Shown: piece after piece, positions 29,018-37,430 of the stretch | Layout of the letters: each line of letters starts with the position of its first letter | Position numbering within the stretch: the stretch's first letter is position 1 | From: an uncultured Paracoccaceae bacterium | GTDB taxonomy: Bacteria; Pseudomonadota; Alphaproteobacteria; Rhodobacterales; Rhodobacteraceae | Direction of reading: 5' to 3' | Assembly: GCA_947487205.1 (NCBI GenBank) | Contig: CANKVU010000001.1 | Location: forward strand, 419,156-483,155 | DNA: 64,000 nucleotides | Program-made: the position numbers and the translations under genes | Notes under the pieces: model-generated | Database searches by the model: none | Seen by the model: the letters and a program-made list of their open reading frames with translations, nothing else | Told to the model about the DNA's origin: nothing

Positions 29018-29441
29018 GATCCCATTCTCCGCCCGTCGCCGCCTCGGCGCTCCGATCGCGGACCGGCATGGTCATCGAAACCTCACCGGCACGCTCGAAG
29101 TCGCGCGTGAGGTCGATTATGTCGCCGTCCTCGGTCGGCCCGGCGAGGTCCATGAACATGACGGGGTAACCGCCGGGCGCGAGCGTGGCGGTCGCCCCGG
29201 CCGGGATCGGAAGGCCATCGGCCAGCCCGCGCATCCGCGTGACGTTTCCGTCCGTCGCCATCTCGTGGATCTCCATGCGACCCGCCGCGCCCGAGCTGGC
29301 GCCGACGAGCGTGTGGTCCGCCCCGCCGGTATTGGCGATCGTCGTGACGCTGCCCGCGACGGGCTGGTTCGGCAGCGTCGTACCCGCGCCGGCAAGCAGG
29401 GCAACCGCCAGGGCGGGGATCGTGAACCTGATCGTTGTCAT
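28722..29441 (-). pseudogene. PCu(A)C copper-chaperone relic
   Basis: The frame codes a signal peptide (MTTIRFTIPALAVALLAGAG) and a PCuAC domain (IANTGGADHTLVGASS, MEIHEMATDG, LPIPAGATATLAPGGY, VMFMDLAGP). PCuAC proteins carry Cu(I) in the periplasm with two Met and two His. The second His, expected before VMFM, is Pro here (GGYPVMFM). The N-terminal ~20 residues of the domain are shortened, and the usual stop after a short His-rich tail is missing: from about 29,020 the frame runs on through the SCO gene in the wrong frame to 28,722. Degenerate copper chaperone is the best description. Start may be 29,441 or 29,447. Confidence 0.7.
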
Positions 29442-29552
29442 CTCCATCCGATCGCGCGCGCGGACGCACCGCTGCCGACGCGAAACGGCGCGATCCCGGT
29501 ATCCGGGAGGGGCCGTCCGATCCGAAGGGACGCCGCCGGCAGGCGGCACGGA

Positions 29553-29903
29553 TCAGACCGGCGCGGGCGGCGTCCGGGCGGAGATATGGGGATTGCCGGC
29601 GAAGGATCGGGCAACGAGCTGCCCGAGGTCCTGCCGGACCAGCGTCGGCGTCGCGCGGCGGATGCAGGGGGCGAAGCGGATGGCCGGCGGATCGCCGAGG
29701 AGACGGCAGGACGGGCAGTGATGCCCGTCGTGGGACGATCCATCACCGCAGAGATCGCCGACGGTGCCGCCGATCGCCGTGTAGGCCGCCAGGGCCGGAT
29801 CGCCGCGCTCCGGCGCCGTCCGGGACGCCGAGACGACGCTGGCCATCGCCACCACCAGGGCGGCGGAGAGCCGAATGGCGCGGTGGAACGGCAGTCGGCC
29901 CAT
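29553..29903 (-). CDS. DUF2946-family protein
   Basis: The 116-residue small exported or membrane protein has an N-terminal hydrophobic segment (residues ~10-30) and the DUF2946 motif HHCPSCRL with two cysteines and histidines, suited to metal binding. Such proteins sit next to copper or heme uptake genes. It is the first gene of the leftward DUF2946-PCuAC-SCO-PepSY group. The C-terminus (ARTPPAPV) is short and simple. Function is unknown; a copper role is inferred from context. Confidence 0.68.
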   Translation of the reverse strand: MGRLPFHRAIRLSAALVVAMASVVSASRTAPERGDPALAAYTAIGGTVGDLCGDGSSHDGHHCPSCRLLGDPPAIRFAPCIRRATPTLVRQDLGQLVARSFAGNPHISARTPPAPV

Positions 29904-30022
29904 GGGATCGCAGTATTGCGCCCCGCTGCGGCCAGGAAGAAGTTGTCCGAACGAGGCCCGCACCATCGCCGCGGGCGAGCGCGACATCGTGGCGCCACCA
30001 GCGGCATTCCGGACCGGGGCCG

Positions 30023-30928
30023 TCAAAGGGGTCCGCCGGCCATCTCGAGCGAGACAAGGGCGATGCACAAGCCGGCAGCGATCTCGAGGATGGGCACGGC
30101 GATCTGCACCCCTTGGCCATTCAGCGACATGACGGTCGTCCGGCGCGCAAAGACACTGAGCGCGCCCACGGCCACCGTCAGCACCGCCGTCCCGAGCGAC
30201 ATCGCAACTGTCCCCATCAGGCCGGCCGTGAATATGTCCATGTACCACGTGAGCACGAGCAGCAGGATGGCACCCGAACAGGGCCGGATGGCAATGCTGG
30301 CAACCAGTGCCATCGTTTCGCGGGCGCTTCCACCACCCGCCATGTCCTCGGGCGTCGGGCCGTGCCTGCGGCCGCACCCGCAAACCCCCTCTGCATCGAC
30401 ACGATTGTGCCCAATGGCGGGAAGCGGGGCGCATCGGCGCCACAAGCGTCTCGCCCCGCGAACCACGAGCCAGATGCCGACGAGAGAGACGGCCAGCGTG
30501 CTGAGTGGCAGCATCACGTTCTCGGCCGTGTCCGTCAGACGCTGCCGCGTCCAGCCGAGCGCGAAGAGACCCGAGGCCACGAGGGCGATGGCCGTCGCCG
30601 CCTGACCCAGGGCCGATAGGAGCGAGATCGCCGACAGCCGAAGCAGGGGCACGTCGCGTCCGAGCCCGTAGCCGCCGATCAGGATCTTGCCATGCCCCGG
30701 GCCGACGGCATGGCAGAACCCGTATCCGAAGCAGATCCCGAGCATCAATGCGAGCGCGCCCGGCTCGCCGGCGCGCAACGCCCGCAGGCTCGTGGCCAAT
30801 CCCGCCTGGAACTCGCGCTGCCATTCGGCCGCCCAGGCGGCGAGTCGCATGTCGAGACCGGCGCCCAGGGCCCAGATGCCACCGGCCGAGAGCAGCAGGA
30901 ATGGCGCGATCAGGACGAGGCGTCGCAT
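30023..30928 (-). CDS. NicO/RcnA-family transporter, ZevB-like
   Basis: The 301-residue inner-membrane protein has six to seven helices and the NicO-type motif CHAVGPGHGKILIGGY near residue 70. A cytoplasmic loop with Cys/His (EGVCGCGRRHGPTPED, near residue 165) and a second motif AIRPCSGAILLL near residue 205 fit the family. It overlaps the DUF1007 gene upstream by 19 bases. In Haemophilus influenzae the equivalent pair ZevA (DUF1007)-ZevB (NicO) supports zinc uptake; with znuA and zur next door, zinc is more likely than nickel. Confidence 0.85.
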   Translation of the reverse strand: MRRLVLIAPFLLLSAGGIWALGAGLDMRLAAWAAEWQREFQAGLATSLRALRAGEPGALALMLGICFGYGFCHAVGPGHGKILIGGYGLGRDVPLLRLSAISLLSALGQAATAIALVASGLFALGWTRQRLTDTAENVMLPLSTLAVSLVGIWLVVRGARRLWRRCAPLPAIGHNRVDAEGVCGCGRRHGPTPEDMAGGGSARETMALVASIAIRPCSGAILLLVLTWYMDIFTAGLMGTVAMSLGTAVLTVAVGALSVFARRTTVMSLNGQGVQIAVPILEIAAGLCIALVSLEMAGGPL

Positions 30929-31575
30929 GCCAGCACGAAGGCGTCCGCAAAGAGAATGCCGATATCGTCGATCTCCACCACCTCGAAGGGATCGTCGGCG
31001 GTGTCGACGGCGGCGAGCTGATCGCCGTATTCCCGCCGGGCTGCGTCGCGATCGGCCGCCTCGCGGTGCAACGCGCAATCCTCGCGTCCATCCACGCCGG
31101 GCGGGGTCGGCACGTCGTACGACACGAAATAGGAGGGATCGTAGGATCGCGCCTCCACGTCCCGACCCGCCACGTCGACGGGCTCGACCAGGGACTGGGA
31201 ATGCGTGGTGACGTATCGGCCCTCCCGCCAGGACGCCGCATGACTGCCGGGCCCGGCGAGCGGTTTCGCGGCCCCGCCCACCGTGACCGTGAAATCGCCG
31301 GGAAAACCTGCCGCCCAGTCCACGTCGCCGCCGGCGAAGGCGTTCAGGCGCTCGGGCTCGGGCACGCCGTCGCCATCCGCGTCGAGGCCGTTCTCCTCGA
31401 CCAGCATGAGCGAATAGAACTCGTCGTAGGTCCATTCGATCCGGACCGCGGCCAGACGGCCTTCGGCGTCGAAGACGAGATCGAAATCGGTGTCGATGAA
31501 GACATGGGGGTGCGCCGCCACGGGGGCGGCGAACGATCCGAGCATCAGGGCGGTCATGACGATCCGGAGAACCAT
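30910..31575 (-). CDS. DUF1007 periplasmic protein, ZevA-like
   Basis: The 221-residue protein has a signal peptide (MVLRIVMTALMLGSFAAPVAA) and the DUF1007 start AHPHVFIDTDFDLVFD, whose histidines likely bind metal. It ends with EVVEIDDIGILFADAFVLAC. It is paired by overlap with the NicO-type transporter and lies 67 bases after znuA. ZevA of Haemophilus is the closest described relative by family. Role: periplasmic zinc delivery to the partner permease, inferred. Confidence 0.85.
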   Translation of the reverse strand: MVLRIVMTALMLGSFAAPVAAHPHVFIDTDFDLVFDAEGRLAAVRIEWTYDEFYSLMLVEENGLDADGDGVPEPERLNAFAGGDVDWAAGFPGDFTVTVGGAAKPLAGPGSHAASWREGRYVTTHSQSLVEPVDVAGRDVEARSYDPSYFVSYDVPTPPGVDGREDCALHREAADRDAARREYGDQLAAVDTADDPFEVVEIDDIGILFADAFVLACDASS

Positions 31576-31642
31576 GTCCCCGGCTTAGGCCGCTTCGTGT
31601 GCCCTCGCAATCGCTCGGGGACGCAGAGAACCGGCTTGTGAT

Positions 31643-32692
31643 TCATCGCGCGCCGTCCGCGCAGGAAGCGATCTCCTCGGCGATCGTGGTGATGAGCTGC
31701 GGATAGAAGTCGGGGCCCGGCGCGATGTCGGTTCCCACCGGGTCGATCGTGCCGGTCTGAACGTCTGCGCCTTCGGCCACGGTCTGAACGAGCGCCTGAT
31801 TGAATTGCGGCTCGAAAAAGATGCAGGAAACCTCCAGGTCGCGCACCGTGTCGCGCACCTCCTCGATCCGGGCCGGCGACGGGTCGGACGCGTCGCTGAG
31901 CTCGATGGCTCCGACCGTCGAAAGCTCGAATCTCGTCTCGTAATACTGGTAGGCGTCGTGGAAGACGACGAACCGCAGATCGGTGGCGGGTTCGAGCGTC
32001 GCCGCCGCCTGCCCCGCCGCCGCGTCGATCTCGGCCTTTCCGGCCTCGGCGTTGGACGCGTAGGTCTCCGCGTTCTCGGGGTCGAGATCGCTCAGCGTGG
32101 CGGCGATCGCATCCAGCCAGACCCTGGCGTTCTCCGGGTCCAGCCAGGCATGGGGATCGAGGCCCTCGTGCGAATGGCCATGCTCCCCGCCGGCCTGCGC
32201 GTGCCCCGCGTGATCCTGTCCGGCATGATCGTCCTCCGCGTGGTCGTGGCCGGTTTCCGGCGCGTGCTCCTCATGCGCAGGTCCGTCCCCGGGGTCATGG
32301 CCCTCGTGATTCCCGTGATCGTGCGGCGCGAAGGTGGCGCCCGTCCGGAACTCGAGCGTCTTCGTGCCGTCCACCTCGAGAAGCTCCACCACCTCCGCAT
32401 CCGGCGCCAGGCTGGCGATCGCGTCCTCCATCCACGGCGCCAGCTCGGGGCCGATCCAGAAGATCGCGTCTGCCTCCTGTACGCCGCGCGCATCCGAGGG
32501 GCGCATCGAATACCCGTGGGGAGACGCGCCTTGTCGGATGATCAGCTCAGGCTCTCCCACGCCTTCCATCACCTTCGCGACCAGTCCGTGGACGGGCACG
32601 ATATCCGCGGCGACCTGGGGGACATCGGCCAGGGCCACGCCGGAGGAGAGGAGCCCGGCAAGACCGGACAGGCCCAAGAGACGGATGGACAT
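31643..32692 (-). CDS. znuA: ZnuA, zinc ABC transporter binding protein
   Basis: The 349-residue protein has a signal peptide (to about residue 22) and the cluster A-I metal-binding fold. Ligand His residues are expected in PVHGLVAKVM and SPHGYSMRPSD, DPHAWLDPENA and VFHDAYQYYE. A His/Asp/Glu-rich loop (about residues 120-170) marks it as zinc- rather than manganese-specific. It is divergent from zur-znuC-znuB, and a Zur-like palindrome lies just upstream. Confidence 0.94.
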   Translation of the reverse strand: MSIRLLGLSGLAGLLSSGVALADVPQVAADIVPVHGLVAKVMEGVGEPELIIRQGASPHGYSMRPSDARGVQEADAIFWIGPELAPWMEDAIASLAPDAEVVELLEVDGTKTLEFRTGATFAPHDHGNHEGHDPGDGPAHEEHAPETGHDHAEDDHAGQDHAGHAQAGGEHGHSHEGLDPHAWLDPENARVWLDAIAATLSDLDPENAETYASNAEAGKAEIDAAAGQAAATLEPATDLRFVVFHDAYQYYETRFELSTVGAIELSDASDPSPARIEEVRDTVRDLEVSCIFFEPQFNQALVQTVAEGADVQTGTIDPVGTDIAPGPDFYPQLITTIAEEIASCADGAR

Positions 32693-32702
32693 GTGTCGTT
32701 CC

Positions 32703-32717
32703 TGTAATTAGATAACA
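32703..32717. promoter_or_regulatory. Zur-like box between znuA and zur
   Basis: TGTAAT-TAG-ATAACA is an 11/12-match inverted repeat (TGTTAT-N3-ATAACA with one mismatch), resembling gammaproteobacterial Zur sites. It lies 11 bases from the znuA start. An additional half site TATAACAT is at 32,753-32,760 on the zur side and may overlap its -10 element. The gap is strikingly AT-rich compared with its surroundings. Confidence 0.55.
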
Positions 32718-32788
32718 CTCGGAAAGAGGTGTTAGTACTCTTAGTACTCACAGTATAACATATCAAGACCTGCCCGTCGGAGACATCC

Positions 32789-33271
32789 ATGTCGAGCCCC
32801 GCCTTCGAGCATCACGACCACAGCGACTGTATCGCCCAGGGCGTCGCGGCAGTGGAGAGGCAATGCGCCGAGCGCCAGCTGAAGTTCACCAAGGCGCGTC
32901 GCCGTGTGCTGGAAATCCTGTTGGAACAGCACAGGGGCATGGGGGCCTACGAGATCCTCGACAGGCTCCGGGCCGAGGGCCTGAACGCCCAGCCCCCGGT
33001 CGCCTACCGCGCGCTCGACTTCCTGGTGGGCAACGGTTTTGCCCACCGGATCGAGCGGCTCAACGCCTTTATCGCCTGCTCCCATCTCGAAGACCGTCAC
33101 ACGCCCGCCTTCCTCATCTGCCGCGCCTGCGACCGGGTCGTGGAGGCCGAGGCCGATCCCCGGGCGGGGGAACTCGGCCGCGCCGCGCAGGCGGCGGGCT
33201 TCGTGATCGAGCGGACGGTGCGCGAGGCCGAGGGGCTCTGTCCCGCCTGCGCCCCCGCGGGCGCGGCATGA
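32789..33271 (+). CDS. zur: Zur, Fur-family zinc uptake regulator
   Basis: The 160-residue Fur-family repressor has a winged helix at residues ~28-85 (FTKARRRVLEILLE, PPVAYRALDFLVGNG) and a dimer domain with two structural CXXC pairs, Cys111/Cys114 (ICRACD) and Cys151/Cys154 (LCPAC). Metal-site histidines occur in the segment ACSHLEDRHTPAF. The N-terminal HHDH is probably not essential. It heads a rightward operon with znuC and znuB (ATGA overlap with znuC), so it autoregulates zinc import. Confidence 0.93.
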   Translation: MSSPAFEHHDHSDCIAQGVAAVERQCAERQLKFTKARRRVLEILLEQHRGMGAYEILDRLRAEGLNAQPPVAYRALDFLVGNGFAHRIERLNAFIACSHLEDRHTPAFLICRACDRVVEAEADPRAGELGRAAQAAGFVIERTVREAEGLCPACAPAGAA

Positions 33272-34017
33272 CGGCCCTGGTCGAAACGCTCGGCCTCACG
33301 GTCCGGCTGGGCGGGGCCACAATCCTCGACCGGGTGGATTTCGGCATCGAGCGGGGCGAGATCGTCACCGTCGTCGGGCCCAACGGATCGGGCAAGTCCA
33401 CGTTGCTGCGCGCGCTCCTGGGCGGCGTCCGGCCGGCCGCGGGGCAGGTCCGGCGCGCACCGGGGGTGCGCCTGGGCTACGTGCCGCAGCGCCTCGTGCT
33501 CGACCCGACACTGCCGATGACGGTCGCGCGGTTCCTGACCCTGTCCCGCCGTGTCTCCCGGGCCGAGAGGGCGGCCGCGCTGGAGAAGGCCGGCGTTCCC
33601 GACGCGGGCGGCCAGCAGATGTCGGCGCTGTCGGGCGGGCAGTTCCAGCGCGTCCTCCTGGCCCGCGCCATCCTCGACGACCCCGACCTGCTCATTCTCG
33701 ACGAGGCCACCGCCGGGCTCGACCAGCCCGGGGCGGCCGCCTTCTACCGCCGGATCGAGGAGGTGCGGGCCGAGACCGGCTGCGCCGTCCTGATGGTCAG
33801 CCACGACCTGCACGTGGTGATGAGCGCCTCGGACCGCGTGGTCTGCCTCAACGGCCATGTCTGCTGCGAGGGCGCGCCCGAGGTGGTGGCCGAGGCGCCG
33901 GTCTATCGCGCGCTCTTCGGCGAGGGCACGCAAGGGGCGCTGGCCCTCTACCGCCACAGCCACGACCACCGACACGACCGCGCCGGATCCGAGGCCCGTA
34001 TTCGGGAGGCCGGCTGA
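33268..34017 (+). CDS. znuC: ZnuC, zinc ABC transporter ATPase
   Basis: The 249-residue ATPase has Walker A GPNGSGKST (near 36), Q-loop VPQRL, signature LSGGQFQR (near 125) and Walker B LLILDEA (near 145), with MVSHDLH as H-loop. The His-rich tail (YRHSHDHRHDRAG, last ~20 residues) is typical of alphaproteobacterial ZnuC. Overlaps zur by four bases and znuB by one base. Confidence 0.94.
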   Translation: MTALVETLGLTVRLGGATILDRVDFGIERGEIVTVVGPNGSGKSTLLRALLGGVRPAAGQVRRAPGVRLGYVPQRLVLDPTLPMTVARFLTLSRRVSRAERAAALEKAGVPDAGGQQMSALSGGQFQRVLLARAILDDPDLLILDEATAGLDQPGAAAFYRRIEEVRAETGCAVLMVSHDLHVVMSASDRVVCLNGHVCCEGAPEVVAEAPVYRALFGEGTQGALALYRHSHDHRHDRAGSEARIREAG

Positions 34018-34820
34018 TGCTCGACGACTTCATGACCCGCGCTCTCCTCGCCGGCATCGGCACGGCGCTGGCCGCCGCGCCGCTCGGCTGCTTCGTGGTC
34101 TGGCGGCGCATGGCCTATTTCGGCGACGCGACCGCCCATGCCGCGATCCTCGGCGTGGCGCTTTCGCTGGCCCTGTCGCTGCCGATCTTCGCCGGCGCGA
34201 TGGCGATCGCGCTCCTCATGGCGACGATGGTCACCCTGCTCTCGGGCCGCGGCTACGCGATGGACACGCTTCTGGGCGTGCTCGCGCATTCGGCGCTCGC
34301 CGTGGGCCTCGTCACCGTCTCCTTCCTGACCACGGTCCGGATCGACATCATGGCCTATCTCTTCGGCGACATCCTCGCCGTCGGTCGCGACGACCTCGCG
34401 GTGATCTGGGGCGGCGCGGCGCTGGTCCTGGCGCTCGTCGCCTGGCGCTGGTCGGCATTGCTGACCACGACGCTGAACCCCGACCTCGCCCGGGCCGCCG
34501 GCATCGACCCGAAACGCGAGCAGCTGGTCCTGACCCTGGCGCTCGCCATCGTCGTCGCCGTGGCGATCAAGGTCGTGGGCGTGCTGCTCATCACCGCGCT
34601 GCTGATCATCCCCGCCGCGACCGCCCGCCCCTTCGCCCGCACGCCCGAGGCCATGGCCGTCATCGCCTCCGGCGTGGCGACGGTCTCGGCCGGGGCCGGC
34701 CTGCACGCCTCCTATGCGTTCGACACGCCCACCGGACCCACCATCGTCTGCGTGATAGCCGTCCTGTTCTGCTGTTCCACGGCCGTCTCGGGCATCCGCC
34801 GCCTCGCCCTCCGAGGCTAG
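34017..34820 (+). CDS. znuB: ZnuB, zinc ABC transporter permease
   Basis: The 267-residue ABC-3 family permease has about eight helices. Typical segments include LGCFVVWRRMAYFGDATAHAA near residue 25, DIMAYLFGDIL near 110 and KVVGVLLITALLIIPAATAR near 185. The start overlaps the znuC stop by one base (TGATG). Last gene of zur-znuCB; a GC-rich hairpin follows about 50 bases downstream. Confidence 0.94.
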   Translation: MLDDFMTRALLAGIGTALAAAPLGCFVVWRRMAYFGDATAHAAILGVALSLALSLPIFAGAMAIALLMATMVTLLSGRGYAMDTLLGVLAHSALAVGLVTVSFLTTVRIDIMAYLFGDILAVGRDDLAVIWGGAALVLALVAWRWSALLTTTLNPDLARAAGIDPKREQLVLTLALAIVVAVAIKVVGVLLITALLIIPAATARPFARTPEAMAVIASGVATVSAGAGLHASYAFDTPTGPTIVCVIAVLFCCSTAVSGIRRLALRG

Positions 34821-34871
34821 GAGATCAAGATCCGCGGCGCCCGGTTTGGGCCCTGGTCTCCTTTGCGCGAT

Positions 34872-34890
34872 CGCCTCCCCGAGAGAGGCG
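34872..34890 (+). terminator. Candidate hairpin terminator after znuB
   Basis: CGCCTC and GAGGCG pair perfectly around a 7-base loop. No T tract follows, so this may be a weak or Rho-aided terminator. The rest of the gap to 35,025 shows no recognised site. Confidence 0.35.
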
Positions 34891-35025
34891 GCAACAGTCG
34901 GCCTCCACCACGAATGGCTCGGATCGGGGGAGCGAGCCGCTCCGTCAAAACCGCCTTTGATGATGTGTCATGCCAATTTCATATGAGGCCTCAGGTCCCG
35001 ATCCCATGCTCCAAAGGACCCCTTC

Positions 35026-35570
35026 ATGACCGCCACCCGCCGTTCCGTCACCGTGCTCCGGGGTTCTTGGGCGCGGGCAAGACGGTACTCCTGAACCGGG
35101 TCCCGAAGAACCGCGCGGGCCGCCGCGTCGCCATCATCGTCAACGACATGCCGGAGGTGAACATCGACGCCGCCCTCGCCCGCGCGGCCGGCGCGAACCT
35201 CTCCCACACCGACGAGACATTGGTGGAGATGTCGGATGGCCGCATCTGCTGCGCGCTGCGCGACGACCTTCCGGACGAAGCTCGCCGACGAGGGGCGCTT
35301 CGACGACCTGCTGATCGAAGCCACCGGCATATCCGAGCTCCTGCCGGTGGCGACCACGTTCGAGTTCGGCGACGATGTCGGCGACAGCCTCGCCGACATC
35401 GCCCGGCTCGATACGATGGTCACGGGCGTCGACGCCGCGAACCTGCTCAACGATCATTCCAGGCACGATTTCCTGCGCGACCGGGGCGGGACGATGGGCA
35501 AGGCGCCGACCGGACCCTGGTCGATCTCCTGAACGCTCCCCTGCCCGGCGCTGACGTCTCCGGGGCCGTC
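35026..35570 (+). pseudogene. COG0523 (CobW/ZigA-type) zinc GTPase, decayed
   Basis: Fragments of a CobW-family metal GTPase appear in several frames. Start ATG 35,026 (MTATRRSVTVL); then a 1-2 base loss near 35,060 moves the P-loop GFLGAGKT to another frame. VNDMPEVNIDAA and LVEMSDGRICCALRDDL follow; the zinc motif CXCC reads RICC, so its first Cys is lost. Another shift near 35,270 precedes LLIEATGISELLPVATTFEF and LRDRGG. Near 35,520 the text TLVDLL runs directly into NAPLPG, which belongs far downstream in the family, so roughly 150 residues are missing. Zur-regulated relatives (ZigA/YciC) allocate zinc. This one cannot be functional. Confidence 0.85.
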
Positions 35571-35762
35571 ATCGCGGGCGGGGACCGAGATCGTGCTCGA
35601 AGACGGGATCAGATCCCTGCTTGCCGGGGACGGGGCGCTCATGCGTGGCACCGACTGGCCGGGCGGCGCCTCCGTCGCCGCGCCTCGGTCGCCCCGGCGC
35701 GATGCCGGAAGGGTTCGGCTCCGCCTCGTCATCGACCCGATCCTCGATCCCGAGGTGGCCCG

Positions 35763-36218
35763 GTGACGCGGGCGGCCAATCCGGGAACGACGCCGACGCG
35801 CAGGCGAACCGGAAGCCCGGTGGAGCGTTTCGACGCGCTGCCGCCGCAATCGAGGGCCTGGATGGCCCAGGCGGTGCTGACCCGGTCTCCCACATCCTGC
35901 CCGCGCATCCGGCGAAGGGCGCGCAGGGCGGGTGCGGATGTCCAGGCCGCGATCTCACGCCTGAACGCGGCGGAAGCCGAGGCGATTGCGAAAACGCACC
36001 ACACCGAACCGCGAGGCGGACCGTCCGCGCTCGGGCATGCGCCCGGCACGCGCCACGATCCAGACGGACGGCCGGGCCCGGTGGCCGGGACGAGCGAGAC
36101 GCGATGCTTGCGGCGCGCGACGGACCCTGCCACTGATTGCGCGTCGGTTTCCTCCGGGAATGAAAAGGGAATCCGTTCCGGCTCCGGCCGGGAAACGGAA
36201 CTGCCCCCGCAACTGTAG
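35763..36218 (+). pseudogene. DUF6525-like small protein, probably degraded
   Basis: A frame starting at GTG 35,763 codes a segment (SPVERFDALPPQSRAWMAQA, RAGADVQAAISRLNAAEAEAIAK) that resembles the small Rhodobacteraceae DUF6525 proteins of ~90 residues. After about residue 85 the frame carries on without resemblance into the cobalamin riboswitch, so the natural end seems lost. The preceding 35,575-35,766 frame ends with RVRLRLVIDPILDPEVAR and is unidentified. Function is unknown. Confidence 0.45.
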
Positions 36219-36303
36219 GCGGCGAGCGCCTCTCGATATGCCACTGGGTCGGTCCCGGGAAGGCGAGAGGTGCAGTGACCCGTCAGTCAGGAGACCTGCC
36301 GGC
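36143..36303 (+). ncRNA. Cobalamin (B12) riboswitch
   Basis: The conserved core is clear: GGGAATCCG-type element near 36,167, GAACTGCCCCCGCAACTGTA near 36,198-36,215, GGCGAGCG, the B12-box partner GCCACTGG around 36,240, CCCGGGAAGGCGAG near 36,254, and the 3' box TGACCCGTCAGTCAGGAGACCTGCC at 36,276-36,300 in pieces. It precedes an intact binding-protein-dependent cobalamin-type transporter by about 115 bases. A short stem GTCCC/GGGAC just ahead of the start codon (about 36,397-36,413) could hide the ribosome site in the bound state; that part is inferred. Confidence 0.96.
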
Positions 36304-36419
36304 GGACATGAAATCACGACCGGACGGGGTGCGCCGGGGCGGGAAACCTGACGTGGCCGCTTGGTCCCACCCTGTTTCGCGTCTCGTCCCGGCCGGTCCC
36401 ATCTGACGGGACGGTACAG

Positions 36420-37430
36420 ATGAAACAGACCCTGATCGCCGTCGCCCTGATCGCCGGCATCGCGCCGCCGCTCGACGCGCAGGAAACGAGCTATCCCCTG
36501 GACCTCACGAATTGCGGCCTGGAGATTTCCTTCGACGCGGCCCCGGACAGCGCCGTGACCATCGGCCAGTCGGCGACCGAGATCCTCTTCTCCCTCGGCC
36601 TCGCGCCGAAGGTCGCGGGCACGTCCGTCTGGTTCACCCCGGTCCTGCCGGACTACGCCAAGGTCAACGAAGGGATCGAGCGCCTGGCCGACAACGACCC
36701 CAGCTTCGAGAGCGTGGTGGCCAGGAAACCCGGGCTGGTCGCGGTGCAATACGAATGGCACGTGGGCGAGACCGGCAGCGTCGCCACGCGGGAGATGTTC
36801 CACGACATCGGCATCCCGACCTATATCCTGCCGGCCGATTGCGACACCAAGGACAATTCCACCGGCGGAGACGGCACCCGGACCGGCGCCTTCGAAACGG
36901 CCTCGGTCTACAAGGGCATCCGCGAGCTGGCGCGGATCTTCGACGCGCAATCCGCCGGCGAGGACCTTGTGGCCGAGCTGAAGGCCACCGAGGCCCGCGC
37001 CGTCGCACAGGCGGGATCGCTCGACCTGCCCGAGGATCTCTCGGCGGTGTTCTGGTTCTCCTCCCCGGAGCTCGAGACCGACCCCTACGTCGCCGGGCGG
37101 CTCGGCGCGCCGGGCTACATGCTGTCGGCGCTGGGGATCGGGAACGTCATCGCCTCCGACGAGGAATGGCCCCTCGTGGGGTGGGAAAGCATCGCCCGCG
37201 CCGACCCCGACGTGATCGTCGTGGCCGACATGGACCGGCGCCGCTACGCCGCCGACGCCGTGGAGACGAAGCTCGAATTCCTGCGCAGCGATCCCGTCGC
37301 CAGCCAAATCACGGCCGTGCGCGAAGGGCGCATCGTGGAGATGGACGCCCATGCGATGAGCGCCACGATGCGCGCGATCCATGGCCTGGAAACGCTGTCG
37401 CGGGCCCTGTCCGGGATGTCGTTCGAATGA
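36420..37430 (+). CDS. btuF: BtuF-like cobalamin ABC transporter binding protein
   Basis: The 336-residue periplasmic protein has a signal peptide (to DAQ, about residue 21) and the helical-backbone fold of class III binding proteins (BtuF/FhuD). Segments SATEILFSLGLAPKVAGTS, KPGLVAVQYEWHVG and ARADPDVIVVADMD are typical. Two cysteines (TNCGLEI, PADCDTKD) could form a disulfide. Control by the cobalamin riboswitch makes a corrinoid the likely ligand rather than a siderophore. It overlaps the permease gene by ATGA. Confidence 0.88.
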   Translation: MKQTLIAVALIAGIAPPLDAQETSYPLDLTNCGLEISFDAAPDSAVTIGQSATEILFSLGLAPKVAGTSVWFTPVLPDYAKVNEGIERLADNDPSFESVVARKPGLVAVQYEWHVGETGSVATREMFHDIGIPTYILPADCDTKDNSTGGDGTRTGAFETASVYKGIRELARIFDAQSAGEDLVAELKATEARAVAQAGSLDLPEDLSAVFWFSSPELETDPYVAGRLGAPGYMLSALGIGNVIASDEEWPLVGWESIARADPDVIVVADMDRRRYAADAVETKLEFLRSDPVASQITAVREGRIVEMDAHAMSATMRAIHGLETLSRALSGMSFE

